DNA of 64,000 bases from Staphylococcus xylosus NJ (GTDB lineage Bacteria > Bacillota > Bacilli > Staphylococcales > Staphylococcaceae): contig NZ_ANMR01000043.1 in NCBI RefSeq assembly GCF_000338275.1, positions 636,754 to 700,753 on the forward strand, written 5' to 3'. Each line of letters opens with the position of its first letter. Position 1 is the first letter of the stretch. A model generated the notes under the pieces. The model ran no database searches. It was not told the origin of the DNA and worked only from the letters and a program-made list of their open reading frames with translations. The translations under genes and the position numbers were made by a program. This document shows positions 29,537 to 38,215 of this stretch, in pieces.

Positions 29537-29699
29537 AGAAGCGTCCTTTCTTTAAACTTAGAGGCTAACTTACTATTATGATTAAAGAATACAGTTTTTA
29601 ATATGAAAAACCTAAACGTAGCACTAAATATTTTCTCAACTACATTTACTACAATTTTCACTCTATCCCGTAAAAGTATTATTTTAATCACTCAACCAA

Positions 29700-29925
29700 A
29701 ACAAAATGGTTGCATACCTATTAGATATGCAACCATTTTAATAATAGCATTTATATAGGTAGCACATCACATATGTGACAGTCCAGTCTCTTTCGATAAC
29801 TGTCCCAACTGATATTGTGTAAATGGTCAATACCAGTTTCGGCATTTTTACCTTTCATGAATTCAACATACGCCCCATACAGCTTCTGAATACTTACTCT
29901 TTAAAAATGCAACCTCTAACTCAAA
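29700..29925 (-). promoter_or_regulatory. Lysine riboswitch (L box) of lysP
   Basis: The minus strand reads AGAGGTTGCA, AAAGAGTA, GTATGGGG, GAAAGGTAAAAATGCCGAAA, GGGACAGTTATCG and AGAGACTGGACTGTCAC, then TGATGTGCTACC, matching the five-helix lysine aptamer core. It is followed by a perfect 14-bp terminator stem (AAAATGGTTGCATA, arms 29703-29716 and 29726-29739) ending in TTTTGTTTTGG. Bound lysine should cause termination before lysP. Confidence 0.95.
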
Positions 29926-29955
29926 TTTAATTTTATATTTAACTCACTAACCTGT

Positions 29956-29984
29956 AATATACATGATTTCTACATTACTTTCAA
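29956..29984 (-). promoter_or_regulatory. Promoter of the lysP riboswitch transcript
   Basis: TTGAAA (29984-29979) and TATATT (29961-29956) are spaced 17 bases on the minus strand, just after the thrS stop codon. The transcript would start about 30 bases ahead of the aptamer. Confidence 0.7.
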
Positions 29985-29986
29985 GA

Positions 29987-31924
29987 CTATCTTTGCTTTT
30001 TCAATCTAATCTCATCGACCAAGTTCCAAATAAACTCGTCTTTCTCTATAGTTTCTTGATCTTGTGAGCCATATTTTCTCACATTAACTTCACTATTTTC
30101 TACCTCTTTATCACCTACGACAAGTTGGTATGGGATTTTTTGCATTTGTGCTTCTCTAATTTTATACCCCATTTTTTCGTTTCTGTCATCAATTTCAACT
30201 CGAACACCTTGTGACTTAAGCTCATCTTGAATAAGTCTCGCATAATCATAATGTAAATCTACATTTACAGGAATGATTTCTACTTGTTTAGGTGCTAACC
30301 AAGTTGGAAAAGCTCCTTTTGTTTCTTCAGTTAAAAACGCAACAAAACGTTCCATTGTTGAAACAACACCACGATGAATAACCACTGGTCTATGTTGTTC
30401 TCCATCATTACCAATATATGTTAAATCAAATTTTTGTGGTAATAAGAAATCAAGTTGTGCTGTAGATAAAGTTTCTTCTTTACCCATTGCAGTTTGTACT
30501 TGTACATCTAATTTCGGACCATAGAATGCCGCTTCACCAATGGCTTCTTCATAATCTAAGCCTAACTCATCAACCGCTTCCTTCAACATGCTCTCTGCTC
30601 TATTCCACATTTCATCGTCATCGAAGTATTTCTCTTTGTCTTCTGGATCTCTATAACTTAGTCTGAAGCTATAGTTTTCAAAATTAAAGTCTTTATATAC
30701 ATCAATAATTAGATTAACAACACGTTTGAATTCTTCTTTAATTTGATCTGGACGAACGAAGATATGTGCATCATTTAAAGTCATACCACGTACACGTTGT
30801 AAACCTGACACAGCTCCACTTGCTTCATAACGATGCATTGTGCCTAATTCAGCAATTCTAATTGGCAATTCACGATATGAATGCGGTTTATTAGCATAAA
30901 TCATCATATGATGCGGGCAATTCATTGGTCTAAGTACCATTTCTTCATGCTCATCAAGTTTCATTGTCGGGAACATATCCTCTTGATAATGATCCCAGTG
31001 ACCAGATGTTTTATATAAATCAACATTAGCCATAACTGGTGTATAAACATGATCGTAACCCATGCTTACTTCTTTGTCTACGATGTAACGTTCAATTTCT
31101 CGACGAATTGTTGCACCATTTGGTAACCAAAGTGGTAAACCAGCGCCTACTAATGGATTGTTTGAGAATAGCTCTAATTCCTTACCAATTTTACGATGAT
31201 CACGTTCTTTTCTTTCTTCGAGCATTTGTAAATGTGCTTTCAAGTCCTTTTTATCGAAAAATGCTGTACCATAAATACGTTGCAACATTTTGTTGTTACT
31301 ATCACCACGCCAATAAGCTCCAGCTGTCGATAATAGTTTAAATTCTTTGATTTTTGAAGTTGAAGGTACATGCACGCCACGACATAAATCTGTAAATTCA
31401 CCTTGAGTGTATAATGTGACATTCTCATCTTCAGGGATTGCATTTATAAGTTCTAATTTATAAGGGTCTTCTGAGAAAAATGCTTTAGCTTCATTACGAG
31501 AAACAACCTTACGTTCAATTGGGTAATTCTCATTAACAATCTGCTTCATTGTCTTTTCAATTTTCTCAAAATCATCTGAAGAAAGACTCTCTTCCATATC
31601 AAAGTCATAATAAAAACCGCCTTCAATTACGGGACCTACACCAAAGTTCACATTTCCATATAAACGTTTTAATGCTTGCGCCATAAGATGGGCCGTTGAA
31701 TGTCGTAATACTTCCAAAGCTTCATCTGTACCAGGCGTAACGATTTCTATATCGCCATCTTCTTCAATCGGTCTAGTTAAATCAATTAATTGGCCATTCA
31801 ACTTTCCAGCTACGGCTTTTTTTCTTAATCCTGGACTTATTGATTGTGCTATATCTTCTGTTGTTGTGCCTTTATCGAACACTTTCGTATTACCATCTGG
31901 AAATTTTATATTAATTTGGTCCAT
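29987..31924 (-). CDS. thrS: Threonyl-tRNA synthetase
   Basis: ThrS charges tRNA-Thr and edits serine. Domains in order are TGS (1-62), the editing domain with [11 protein letters not shown] (about 74) and its C-terminal histidine region, the class II catalytic core with the zinc-binding MNCPHHMM (about 336) and a class II motif 3-type segment, and the anticodon-binding domain from about 540 ([10 protein letters not shown]). Length is 645 aa. It is controlled by the T-box upstream. No clear hairpin terminator lies before the lysP promoter 2 bases downstream. Confidence 0.97.
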   Translation of the reverse strand: MDQINIKFPDGNTKVFDKGTTTEDIAQSISPGLRKKAVAGKLNGQLIDLTRPIEEDGDIEIVTPGTDEALEVLRHSTAHLMAQALKRLYGNVNFGVGPVIEGGFYYDFDMEESLSSDDFEKIEKTMKQIVNENYPIERKVVSRNEAKAFFSEDPYKLELINAIPEDENVTLYTQGEFTDLCRGVHVPSTSKIKEFKLLSTAGAYWRGDSNNKMLQRIYGTAFFDKKDLKAHLQMLEERKERDHRKIGKELELFSNNPLVGAGLPLWLPNGATIRREIERYIVDKEVSMGYDHVYTPVMANVDLYKTSGHWDHYQEDMFPTMKLDEHEEMVLRPMNCPHHMMIYANKPHSYRELPIRIAELGTMHRYEASGAVSGLQRVRGMTLNDAHIFVRPDQIKEEFKRVVNLIIDVYKDFNFENYSFRLSYRDPEDKEKYFDDDEMWNRAESMLKEAVDELGLDYEEAIGEAAFYGPKLDVQVQTAMGKEETLSTAQLDFLLPQKFDLTYIGNDGEQHRPVVIHRGVVSTMERFVAFLTEETKGAFPTWLAPKQVEIIPVNVDLHYDYARLIQDELKSQGVRVEIDDRNEKMGYKIREAQMQKIPYQLVVGDKEVENSEVNVRKYGSQDQETIEKDEFIWNLVDEIRLKKQR

Positions 31925-31994
31925 TTAACATTCCTCCTATTTATTCAAGCACTTAAATCAAAGCGAAATACAATTTATCAATAATTGCAGAGAA

Positions 31995-32244
31995 AATAAA
32001 AAGACCCCATCCCTAAAAAGGGACGAGGTCTTCGTGGTACCACCCTAAATTAAAGCTTTTCTGCTTAGTTACAAAATAGCTTCTCTCTACGTAAGATAAC
32101 GGTCTTGAGCCGGATGTTCATTACAACATCACTGACGAAGGAGTAATCAATAAATATACTTACCATATCTCAACATCTAATGGCTCTCTGTGAAGTAGTG
32201 AAATATCAATCGTATCTTCGTTTAATTTCGTTTGATTTAGATTT
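31995..32244 (-). promoter_or_regulatory. T-box leader of thrS
   Basis: The antiterminator sequence TTTAGGGTGGTACCACGA (near 32034-32050) is followed by a terminator stem (AAGACC arms, 32001-32032) ending in TTTTTATTTT. Stem I elements AGAGAGCC and GATGTTGAGA are seen. The specifier is probably the ACA (Thr) in TGAACATCC at 32117-32115, but I am less sure of this codon than of the T-box itself. Uncharged tRNA-Thr should switch on thrS. Confidence 0.92.
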
Positions 32245-32250
32245 AATTAT

Positions 32251-32278
32251 ATTATACAACATTTATTTTAGATTTCAA
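32251..32278 (-). promoter_or_regulatory. Promoter of the thrS T-box transcript
   Basis: TTGAAA (32278-32273) and TATAAT (32256-32251) are spaced 16 bases on the minus strand. The -35 hexamer overlaps the dnaI stop codon, so the promoter is embedded in the end of the upstream gene. Confidence 0.7.
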
Positions 32279-33198
32279 TCGTTCCTATAATTTTTTCCTT
32301 CTAAATAATAAGGTGTCGCCAAAGTTTTGATACGTTCCATGATTCGAGCCGCTTTAGTCTTTTCAGTACCATCCCGTGTTACAGAAAGATGATACTCTAA
32401 TTCTTCAAAGCTTAGATTAGAGCTAAAAAATGTTGGTAATTCCTGTACCATTCTGTAATGTAATAGCGGTCCTATTACTTCATCTCTAGCCCATGGCGTA
32501 ATTTCTTCAGCACCGATATCATCTAACATTAAAATATTCGCTTCTCGTACTCTGGATAATTTTGTTTCAAAACTTCCATCCTTAAATCCGCCTTTAAGTG
32601 AACGAATAAATTCAGGTAAATAGACAATAGTAGAAGGAATCTTTTCGGTTTTTAACTGATTCGCAATTGCACCTAAGATAAATGACTTTCCTGTTCCAAA
32701 TGGGCCGTGCAAGTATAATCCTTTAACTTGAGGATCGTGCTTCGTGATTTTATCACAAATTTTGTTTGCTGCCATTGCAACATCTAATCTATCTCTTCTA
32801 TCCATGTAAATATCTTCAAGTTTAGCGTCTAAAGTATCACGTTGCATATGGTGCGAAGTAATTAGATGAGAGTTAAACCTTTCTTCATCATACTTTATCT
32901 TACACGGGCATGGTAAATAACGAATTTTGATCTGGTTACTTTCAACATATAGTTCTGGAACATGACCTTTTACAAAGTTGGGACAATCCTTATAATCATG
33001 TCCATCATAGTGTTTCACTTGGTCTTTGTATTCTTGTAAAATATTTAAGTCTTCATCTATCATGGCATTTGTCAATTCTGATTGATGCTTATTTAAAAAG
33101 CGTTTAACATCAGGATCATTAATCACATCTTTTTTTATTTTTTCTATGCGTTTTGATAAATCATCTGACTCTCCCATGATATTATTAAAAGATTTCAT
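32275..33198 (-). CDS. dnaI: Primosomal protein DnaI, helicase loader
   Basis: DnaI loads the replicative helicase (DnaC in Gram-positives) at oriC and restart sites. The N-terminal domain contains a zinc cluster (C72, C97, C99 in YLPCPCKIKYDEE). The AAA+ part has Walker A GPFGTGKS (165-172) and Walker B ILMLDDIGAEE. Length is 307 aa. AAGGAGG precedes the ATG; the gene starts immediately after the dnaB stop, which suggests coupled expression of the loading proteins. Confidence 0.95.
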   Translation of the reverse strand: MKSFNNIMGESDDLSKRIEKIKKDVINDPDVKRFLNKHQSELTNAMIDEDLNILQEYKDQVKHYDGHDYKDCPNFVKGHVPELYVESNQIKIRYLPCPCKIKYDEERFNSHLITSHHMQRDTLDAKLEDIYMDRRDRLDVAMAANKICDKITKHDPQVKGLYLHGPFGTGKSFILGAIANQLKTEKIPSTIVYLPEFIRSLKGGFKDGSFETKLSRVREANILMLDDIGAEEITPWARDEVIGPLLHYRMVQELPTFFSSNLSFEELEYHLSVTRDGTEKTKAARIMERIKTLATPYYLEGKNYRND

Positions 33199-34581
33199 TT
33201 ATTCGTCCTCCTTCCATCTATTTTTTAATTGATTTAAAAATTGCTCTCTGTCATTTTTTAGCTTCTCATCTTCTTCGTCGTTATGCTGTTGGTTATCTTT
33301 TTCTGTTTTCTCATCTCGCTCTTCTAACCATTTCGGTGTCATCTCTCTAGAAGCTAATTGTTTTTGTTTATATCTATTTTTGGTAGGATAAGATTCTTTT
33401 TTAGGTTGGTTAACTTTCATTGCATATTCATATGCCTGTTCAGCCGTTTTAATACCTTTTTTCTTCCAATTTGATGCTATTTCAAAAATATAAGTTTTAG
33501 GTAATTTCATATCTTCCTTCAACATAACAAATTGCAATAGAATATTAATAACACCAAAAGATAAGTTTTCACGTTCAATCAATTCTTCAATCATGAATTT
33601 TTGCTGTGTAGTAGGTTCTGATTCAGACCACGATGCTAACATATCAATCGGGCTTGTTTGCTCCAATTGTACCAACCAATTATCAGATTGACTTGACGTT
33701 TCTTCAGAATTGGTTACTTGTAAAGAAGGGACATTATCTTTCTCTGATTTAACTTGTAAATTTGGTAACTGTTGTTCATGTTCCATTAAATAATAAGTAC
33801 GTGCGTGTTTTCTTAATTCTTCAAAAGATAATTCTTGAGCACTAGTTATCGATTTTAAAATAATACGCTTCATCGATTCAGGCGTCAAACCATATAATGT
33901 TGCAATTTGTGTTATTAACGCTTTAGCATCATTCGTAACTATTTTTGAACTAATAAAATGATTTTGTAACAAATCATATAATGTTTCAAAGTCAAAGTGA
34001 ACACGTGTAAGGTCTAAACCTTCATACGGTTTATCATCTTGGATGTATGCTGTATCTTGCGCTAATGCTTTATTAGGAATTTTAAAAACATCAGTAAATG
34101 TGCGTGTTATATCTTGATAACTACTTAAGTCTACAGCCTTTTTAGTTTCAAAGTGACGTTTTAATTGTTGGTAACGTTGTTTACTCACCTCACTATATAG
34201 ATAAACAGATAGCATAGGATCACTGAAAAACTGTTTCGCAGTAGGTGGTTGATTAAGAACATAAACAAATGAGGAATGCTGCTCGTTATGATTTACATAA
34301 GATTTTACCAATCCAATACCTTCTAACAAATCCATTTCTTTTCTGAATTCTAATAGATTAATTTTCAACTCACTCATAATAATATAGTGCGTCAACACCG
34401 CATCTACTTCGTGGTCCACAAATTGGTTTAAATAATGATATAGTCCTGTCGCATTAGCGCCTATCATTGGTGTAAACAATCTGTTCAAGATTTCTAAATG
34501 ATTATTATTTAAATAAAATTCACGCACGATAGTAAAATTATCATGTGGTCTCAATCCATAATCATATGATTGTAACCCCAT
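33199..34581 (-). CDS. dnaB: Replication initiation and membrane attachment protein DnaB
   Basis: Gram-positive DnaB works with DnaD and DnaI to place the helicase at the origin; it is not the E. coli helicase. The 460-residue protein has two DnaB/DnaD-type domains (about 1-140 and 300-400, the second with FMIEELIERENLSFGVINILLQ) and a long, charged, disordered C-terminus rich in Glu, Lys and Asp. CGGAGTGA precedes the ATG. It lies directly between nrdR and dnaI with no spacer on either side. Confidence 0.94.
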   Translation of the reverse strand: MGLQSYDYGLRPHDNFTIVREFYLNNNHLEILNRLFTPMIGANATGLYHYLNQFVDHEVDAVLTHYIIMSELKINLLEFRKEMDLLEGIGLVKSYVNHNEQHSSFVYVLNQPPTAKQFFSDPMLSVYLYSEVSKQRYQQLKRHFETKKAVDLSSYQDITRTFTDVFKIPNKALAQDTAYIQDDKPYEGLDLTRVHFDFETLYDLLQNHFISSKIVTNDAKALITQIATLYGLTPESMKRIILKSITSAQELSFEELRKHARTYYLMEHEQQLPNLQVKSEKDNVPSLQVTNSEETSSQSDNWLVQLEQTSPIDMLASWSESEPTTQQKFMIEELIERENLSFGVINILLQFVMLKEDMKLPKTYIFEIASNWKKKGIKTAEQAYEYAMKVNQPKKESYPTKNRYKQKQLASREMTPKWLEERDEKTEKDNQQHNDEEDEKLKNDREQFLNQLKNRWKEDE

Positions 34582-35052
34582 TTACGAATCACTCCGTTTA
34601 TTATTTACTAATATACCTTGCATTGATTGTAATAATTGATCTACATCTTTGAATTCTTTATAAACAGAAGCAAATCGTACATAAGACACTTGATCTACGT
34701 GCATAAGTAAATTCATCACGTGCTCTCCTATTTCTCTAGAAGAAATTTCTGCGTGTCCCTCATCTCGCAACTTCCATTCTACATTATTAGTAATATCTTC
34801 TAATTGTTGGTAACGAACTGGTCTCTTTTCACAAGAACGGACTAAACCATTTAATATTTTCTCACGCGAAAATTGCTCCCGTGTTCCATCTTTTTTCACC
34901 ACGATAAGTGGTCTTTTCTCTATATGTTCAAAGGTTGTGAACCTTGTTTCACAATTTTCACATTCTCTTCTACGACGAATCGCATTAACTTCATCTGCAT
35001 GTCTAGAGTCTACAACACGAGAATGAGTCGAATTACATTTCGGGCATTTCAT
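34582..35052 (-). CDS. nrdR: Transcriptional repressor NrdR
   Basis: NrdR senses ATP/dATP and represses ribonucleotide reductase genes. The zinc ribbon [17 protein letters not shown] with the second pair CENC (residues 3-34) and the ATP-cone domain ([16 protein letters not shown], about 49-139) are complete in 156 residues. GAGGGTGA precedes the ATG. It is the first gene of nrdR-dnaB-dnaI, linking nucleotide supply and replication initiation in one transcript. Confidence 0.97.
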   Translation of the reverse strand: MKCPKCNSTHSRVVDSRHADEVNAIRRRRECENCETRFTTFEHIEKRPLIVVKKDGTREQFSREKILNGLVRSCEKRPVRYQQLEDITNNVEWKLRDEGHAEISSREIGEHVMNLLMHVDQVSYVRFASVYKEFKDVDQLLQSMQGILVNNKRSDS

Positions 35053-35086
35053 CGAATTATCACCCTCTCATTTATGATTATCTTCT

Positions 35087-35092
35087 ATTATA
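35087..35092 (-). promoter_or_regulatory. -10 element of the nrdR-dnaB-dnaI promoter
   Basis: A perfect TATAAT stands 35 bases before the nrdR start on the minus strand; TTTTGT 17 bases further up is a moderate -35 candidate. Confidence 0.5.
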
Positions 35093-35130
35093 CTATAAAT
35101 GTGCATGTCACAAAAGAATCGCTATTACAC

Positions 35131-35160
35131 AATTTAGCATATATGAATTAATGCTAAATT
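35131..35160. repeat. 10-bp inverted repeat upstream of nrdR
   Basis: AATTTAGCAT and its exact complement flank 10 bases. It lies just upstream of the nrdR promoter and lacks a T tract, so it may be an operator. It does not match the NrdR box that I know. Confidence 0.5.
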
Positions 35161-35282
35161 ATTTTAAACTAACTCTTACACATTTTTTCTGATGACAACT
35201 CTTACTATAAAAGGATGCTCTCATTACACCAAGTATTTGAATATATCTAGCTTCTTATTCATCAATGTGTTAATAACATTAA

Positions 35283-35337
35283 TAAAACTCCTTTTAAATT
35301 AGTATGCTTAAATGCAAACTAACTTAAAAGGAGTTTA
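35283..35337 (-). terminator. Terminator of gapB
   Basis: The 13-bp stem AAACTCCTTTTAA with its complement, extended by TAGT/ACTA, lies 45 bases downstream of gapB and ends in TTTTATT on the minus strand. Confidence 0.75.
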
Positions 35338-35381
35338 TAAATTAATACAATCATATTGTTGTTACAGGAATGATTTTAGTT

Positions 35382-36407
35382 TTAATATGTTACGGCTGCA
35401 ACATCACTTTTCAATAATTGACCAATTTGAACAGCAACATCCACAACTCTATTTGAATAGCCCCATTCGTTATCGTACCATGCAATTACTTTCACTTTAT
35501 TATCACCCATAACCATTGTACTCTGTGTATCAATGATAGCTGAATGTGGATTAGTATTGAAATCCATTGATACTAATGGTGCATCTTCAGTTGAAATAAC
35601 ACCTTGTAAATCATTGTCTTTAAATGCTTGATTCACTTGCTCTGCCGTTACATCTGCATCTAAATCTACAACTAAGTCTACTAAAGATACATTTTTTGTT
35701 GGTACTCTTAAAGCCATACCATGTAATTTTCCTTCTAATTCAGGTAAGACTTCTTTCAACGCTTTTGCAGCACCTGTAGAAGTTGGGATAATACTTTCAT
35801 TACACGAACGTGCACGTCTTAAATCTTTGTGAGGGTTGTCGATGTTGTTCTGATCATTAGTAATAGCATGAACAGTAGTCATTAATCCATTTTGAATACC
35901 AAATTCATCATTTAAAACTTTAGCGACTGGTCCAATGCAATTTGTTGTGCATGAAGCGTTGCTAAAGATATCGTATTGCTCTATGTCTAATTGATCATTA
36001 TTTACACCCTTGACGATCATTTGCACATCGCCACCTTTTGATGGTCCTGTTAACAATACTTTTTTAGCACCTGCATTAATATGCGCAATTGCTTTATCTC
36101 CATGATTAAATTTACCTGTTGCCTCTATTGCTATATCAACATTCAATTCTTCCCAAGGTAAATTTTCCGGATTTCTATCAGATACCAATTGGATGACATG
36201 GTCATTCACTTTAATACCCGCTTCCGTTGGCTCTACTTTTAAATCATAAGCACCATGCGTTGTGTCATAGTTAATTAGGTGAGCAATTGTTTCAGCTGGG
36301 TAGCTAGCATTAATTGCTACTACATTCAAATCTTTATTATTGAGCGCAATTCTCAATACCATTCTACCTATTCTACCCATTCCGTTAATCGCAATATTTG
36401 TCGTCAT
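35382..36407 (-). CDS. gapB: Glyceraldehyde-3-phosphate dehydrogenase, gluconeogenic
   Basis: GapB favours NADP and runs toward glyceraldehyde-3-phosphate in gluconeogenesis. The Rossmann start reads NIAINGMGRIGRMVLR and the catalytic cysteine stands in SNASCTTNCIGPVAK. At the end of the second strand the usual NAD-specific aspartate is absent (VVAINASYPAE), which fits NADP preference. GAGGGGTG precedes the ATG at 36407; a longer frame from 36416 starts with a GTG that is part of this site. Length is 341 aa. The upstream region carries CcpN-like and cre-like sites, as expected for a glucose-repressed gene. Confidence 0.93.
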   Translation of the reverse strand: MTTNIAINGMGRIGRMVLRIALNNKDLNVVAINASYPAETIAHLINYDTTHGAYDLKVEPTEAGIKVNDHVIQLVSDRNPENLPWEELNVDIAIEATGKFNHGDKAIAHINAGAKKVLLTGPSKGGDVQMIVKGVNNDQLDIEQYDIFSNASCTTNCIGPVAKVLNDEFGIQNGLMTTVHAITNDQNNIDNPHKDLRRARSCNESIIPTSTGAAKALKEVLPELEGKLHGMALRVPTKNVSLVDLVVDLDADVTAEQVNQAFKDNDLQGVISTEDAPLVSMDFNTNPHSAIIDTQSTMVMGDNKVKVIAWYDNEWGYSNRVVDVAVQIGQLLKSDVAAVTY

Positions 36408-36426
36408 TCGAAGCACCCCTCGTCTT

Positions 36427-36458
36427 AGTGTTATACTTTATGAAAATAGTATAACATA
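36427..36458. promoter_or_regulatory. Paired CcpN-like operators at the gapB promoter
   Basis: The minus-strand TATGTTATACT (36458-36448) fits the Bacillus CcpN consensus TRTGHYATAYW at all 11 positions. The plus-strand AGTGTTATACT (36427-36437) fits at 10. They face each other as an inverted repeat (GTTATACT / AGTATAAC, 10-base spacer) and the first overlaps the probable -10 TATACT. Confidence 0.65.
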
Positions 36459-36470
36459 AATTAGATTTTA

Positions 36471-36484
36471 AGAAAGCGTTTTCT
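36471..36484. promoter_or_regulatory. cre-like site upstream of gapB
   Basis: AGAAAGCGTTTTCT matches the CcpA operator pattern TGWAANCGNTNWCA at 12 of 14 positions with an intact central CG. It covers the -35 position relative to the TATACT at 36453-36448. Confidence 0.55.
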
Positions 36485-36642
36485 GAAACAAATGTAAAAT
36501 TTTTTAATTTCAAATAATCTATACTTTTAGTTACACAAATACATACAATTCAATTTCAATTCTCTTCTTTAAAACATCAAATGTAATTTTATTGATTGTT
36601 ATAGTATACGCTGTTAAATAACTACTTGGTGTTGTTATATAT

Positions 36643-36683
36643 AAAAAATCACCCAATTTCGTAATGAAAACTGGATGATTTTA
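36643..36683 (-). terminator. Terminator of polA-mutM-coaE
   Basis: The minus-strand stem AAAATCATCCAGTTT pairs with AAATTGGGTGATTTTT through two G-U pairs, with a 6-base loop and a T tract, 9 bases after coaE. Confidence 0.75.
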
Positions 36684-36691
36684 CAATTCTA

Positions 36692-37312
36692 TTATTGTGC
36701 TTCTTCAGTACCACTCTCAATGTAACCTTCTTCAAGCAACAAATTTTCTAAGTTTTGTTTAAGTTCTAATTTAGTATCTCTGTTATCTATAACATGATCT
36801 GCCATTCTACGTTTTTTATCAATTGATATTTGACTATATACACGTGCTTTCGCTTCTTCCATCGATAAGTCATTGCGTTCCATCAATCGATCTATTTGAA
36901 TGCTCTCAGAAGTGTACACTAGCCACACTTCATCTACAGTTTCTTGTAAATCATTTTCAAATAACAATGGAATATCCATAATCACATTATAACCTTGCTT
37001 AAGATATTCTTCCTTGTCTTTTTCCATTATATCACGAACAATTGGATGAACGATTTCATTTAAAATCAATCTCTTCTCTGGTTGATTAAAAACAACTTCA
37101 CCAACATAAGATCTATTCATATTCCCATCTTCATCTATTGCTTCATCGCCAAATACCTCTTTGACGCGTGCTAGTCCTTCAGTTCCTTTTTCAACAGCTT
37201 GTCGAGATGCAATATCTGCATCTACAACTTTAAATCCATGTGCTGTTAAAAGTTCTGATACTGTAGATTTACCTGATGCGATACCACCAGTTAGTCCTAT
37301 AACTTTTGGCAT
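36692..37312 (-). CDS. coaE: Dephospho-CoA kinase
   Basis: CoaE phosphorylates the ribose of dephospho-CoA, the last step of coenzyme A synthesis. The P-loop [12 protein letters not shown] is near residue 6, the DADI substrate segment follows at [12 protein letters not shown], and the lid shows [16 protein letters not shown]. Length is 206 aa. AAAGGAAG precedes the ATG. It ends the operon polA-mutM-coaE, 15 bases from mutM. Confidence 0.96.
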   Translation of the reverse strand: MPKVIGLTGGIASGKSTVSELLTAHGFKVVDADIASRQAVEKGTEGLARVKEVFGDEAIDEDGNMNRSYVGEVVFNQPEKRLILNEIVHPIVRDIMEKDKEEYLKQGYNVIMDIPLLFENDLQETVDEVWLVYTSESIQIDRLMERNDLSMEEAKARVYSQISIDKKRRMADHVIDNRDTKLELKQNLENLLLEEGYIESGTEEAQ

Positions 37313-37327
37313 ATTCTCACTCTTCCT

Positions 37328-38200
37328 TTATTTTTGGCAAGAAGGACAGAAATGACTGTTTCTAGTTGCAATTACTTGTGTTTCTATGTCATTTCCACAA
37401 ACCTTACAAACCTTTTGTTTATAAACATTAAGGTGCTGTTGCATCGTCCCAGTACTGCCATCTGCATGACGATAGTCGGAGATGCTTGTTCCACCATATT
37501 TTATACCCGATTCTAACACATCTCGAACATAATAAAATAATATGTCGCGCTCTTGATTGTTTAATGATTTTGTTAATCGAGCTGGATGTATGCCCGCTCT
37601 AAATAATGCTTCACAAGCGTATATGTTACCGCAACCTGAAATCACTCTATGATCTAAAATCATTTGTTTAATAGGCTTATTTTGATACATCTTCTTATCA
37701 AACCAAGCTAAATAATGTCCTTTTGCATCTTCCTCAAAAGGTTCTGGAGCAATTTCTAAAAATGAAGGATACGCCTCAAAATCAGGTACATTCCTAATTT
37801 CTCCAAATCGTCTAATATCTGAATAAACTAGCAATTTATCATTATCTAACTTAAATATGACATGCCAATGCTTTCTATAATTTGGCACACTAATATCTTC
37901 AATTTTATTAACCACAAAGAATCCACCAGCCATACCTAAATGACTGATGAGTATTCTTTCTTCGTTATCTTTTTCCAGGTGAAACACAATATATTTACTA
38001 CGACGTTCAATCTCTTTAATCACATATTGTTCTGTGAATTTTTGGAATGTATCTAATGCCATACCTTTAATTATGGTTTCACGTTGACTTGCCTTACCTT
38101 CTTTAACTTTCTCTGAAAATATAACAGATTCAATTTTTTGACCGGTAGCAAACGGTTCAATACCTCTTTTTACATGTTCTACTTCTGGGAGTTCAGGCAT
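37328..38200 (-). CDS. mutM: Formamidopyrimidine-DNA glycosylase
   Basis: MutM removes 8-oxoguanine and formamidopyrimidines and nicks the abasic site. The catalytic PELPEVE follows the initiator Met (Pro1 and Glu2 after its removal), the conserved lysine lies in SEKVKEGKA, and the C-terminal zinc finger has CKVCGN and CPSCQK. The helix-two-turn-helix reads ISGCGNIYACEALFRAGIHP. Length is 290 aa. It lies between polA and coaE with 15-base gaps. Confidence 0.96.
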   Translation of the reverse strand: MPELPEVEHVKRGIEPFATGQKIESVIFSEKVKEGKASQRETIIKGMALDTFQKFTEQYVIKEIERRSKYIVFHLEKDNEERILISHLGMAGGFFVVNKIEDISVPNYRKHWHVIFKLDNDKLLVYSDIRRFGEIRNVPDFEAYPSFLEIAPEPFEEDAKGHYLAWFDKKMYQNKPIKQMILDHRVISGCGNIYACEALFRAGIHPARLTKSLNNQERDILFYYVRDVLESGIKYGGTSISDYRHADGSTGTMQQHLNVYKQKVCKVCGNDIETQVIATRNSHFCPSCQK

Positions 38201-38215
38201 TTAAGTACCTTCTTT

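Noticed and set aside
29491..29691. 66-codon open frame overlapping the lysP start
   Set aside because: It lies in the lysP leader, ahead of and out of frame with lysP, has no binding site, and its sequence is explained by the riboswitch expression region.
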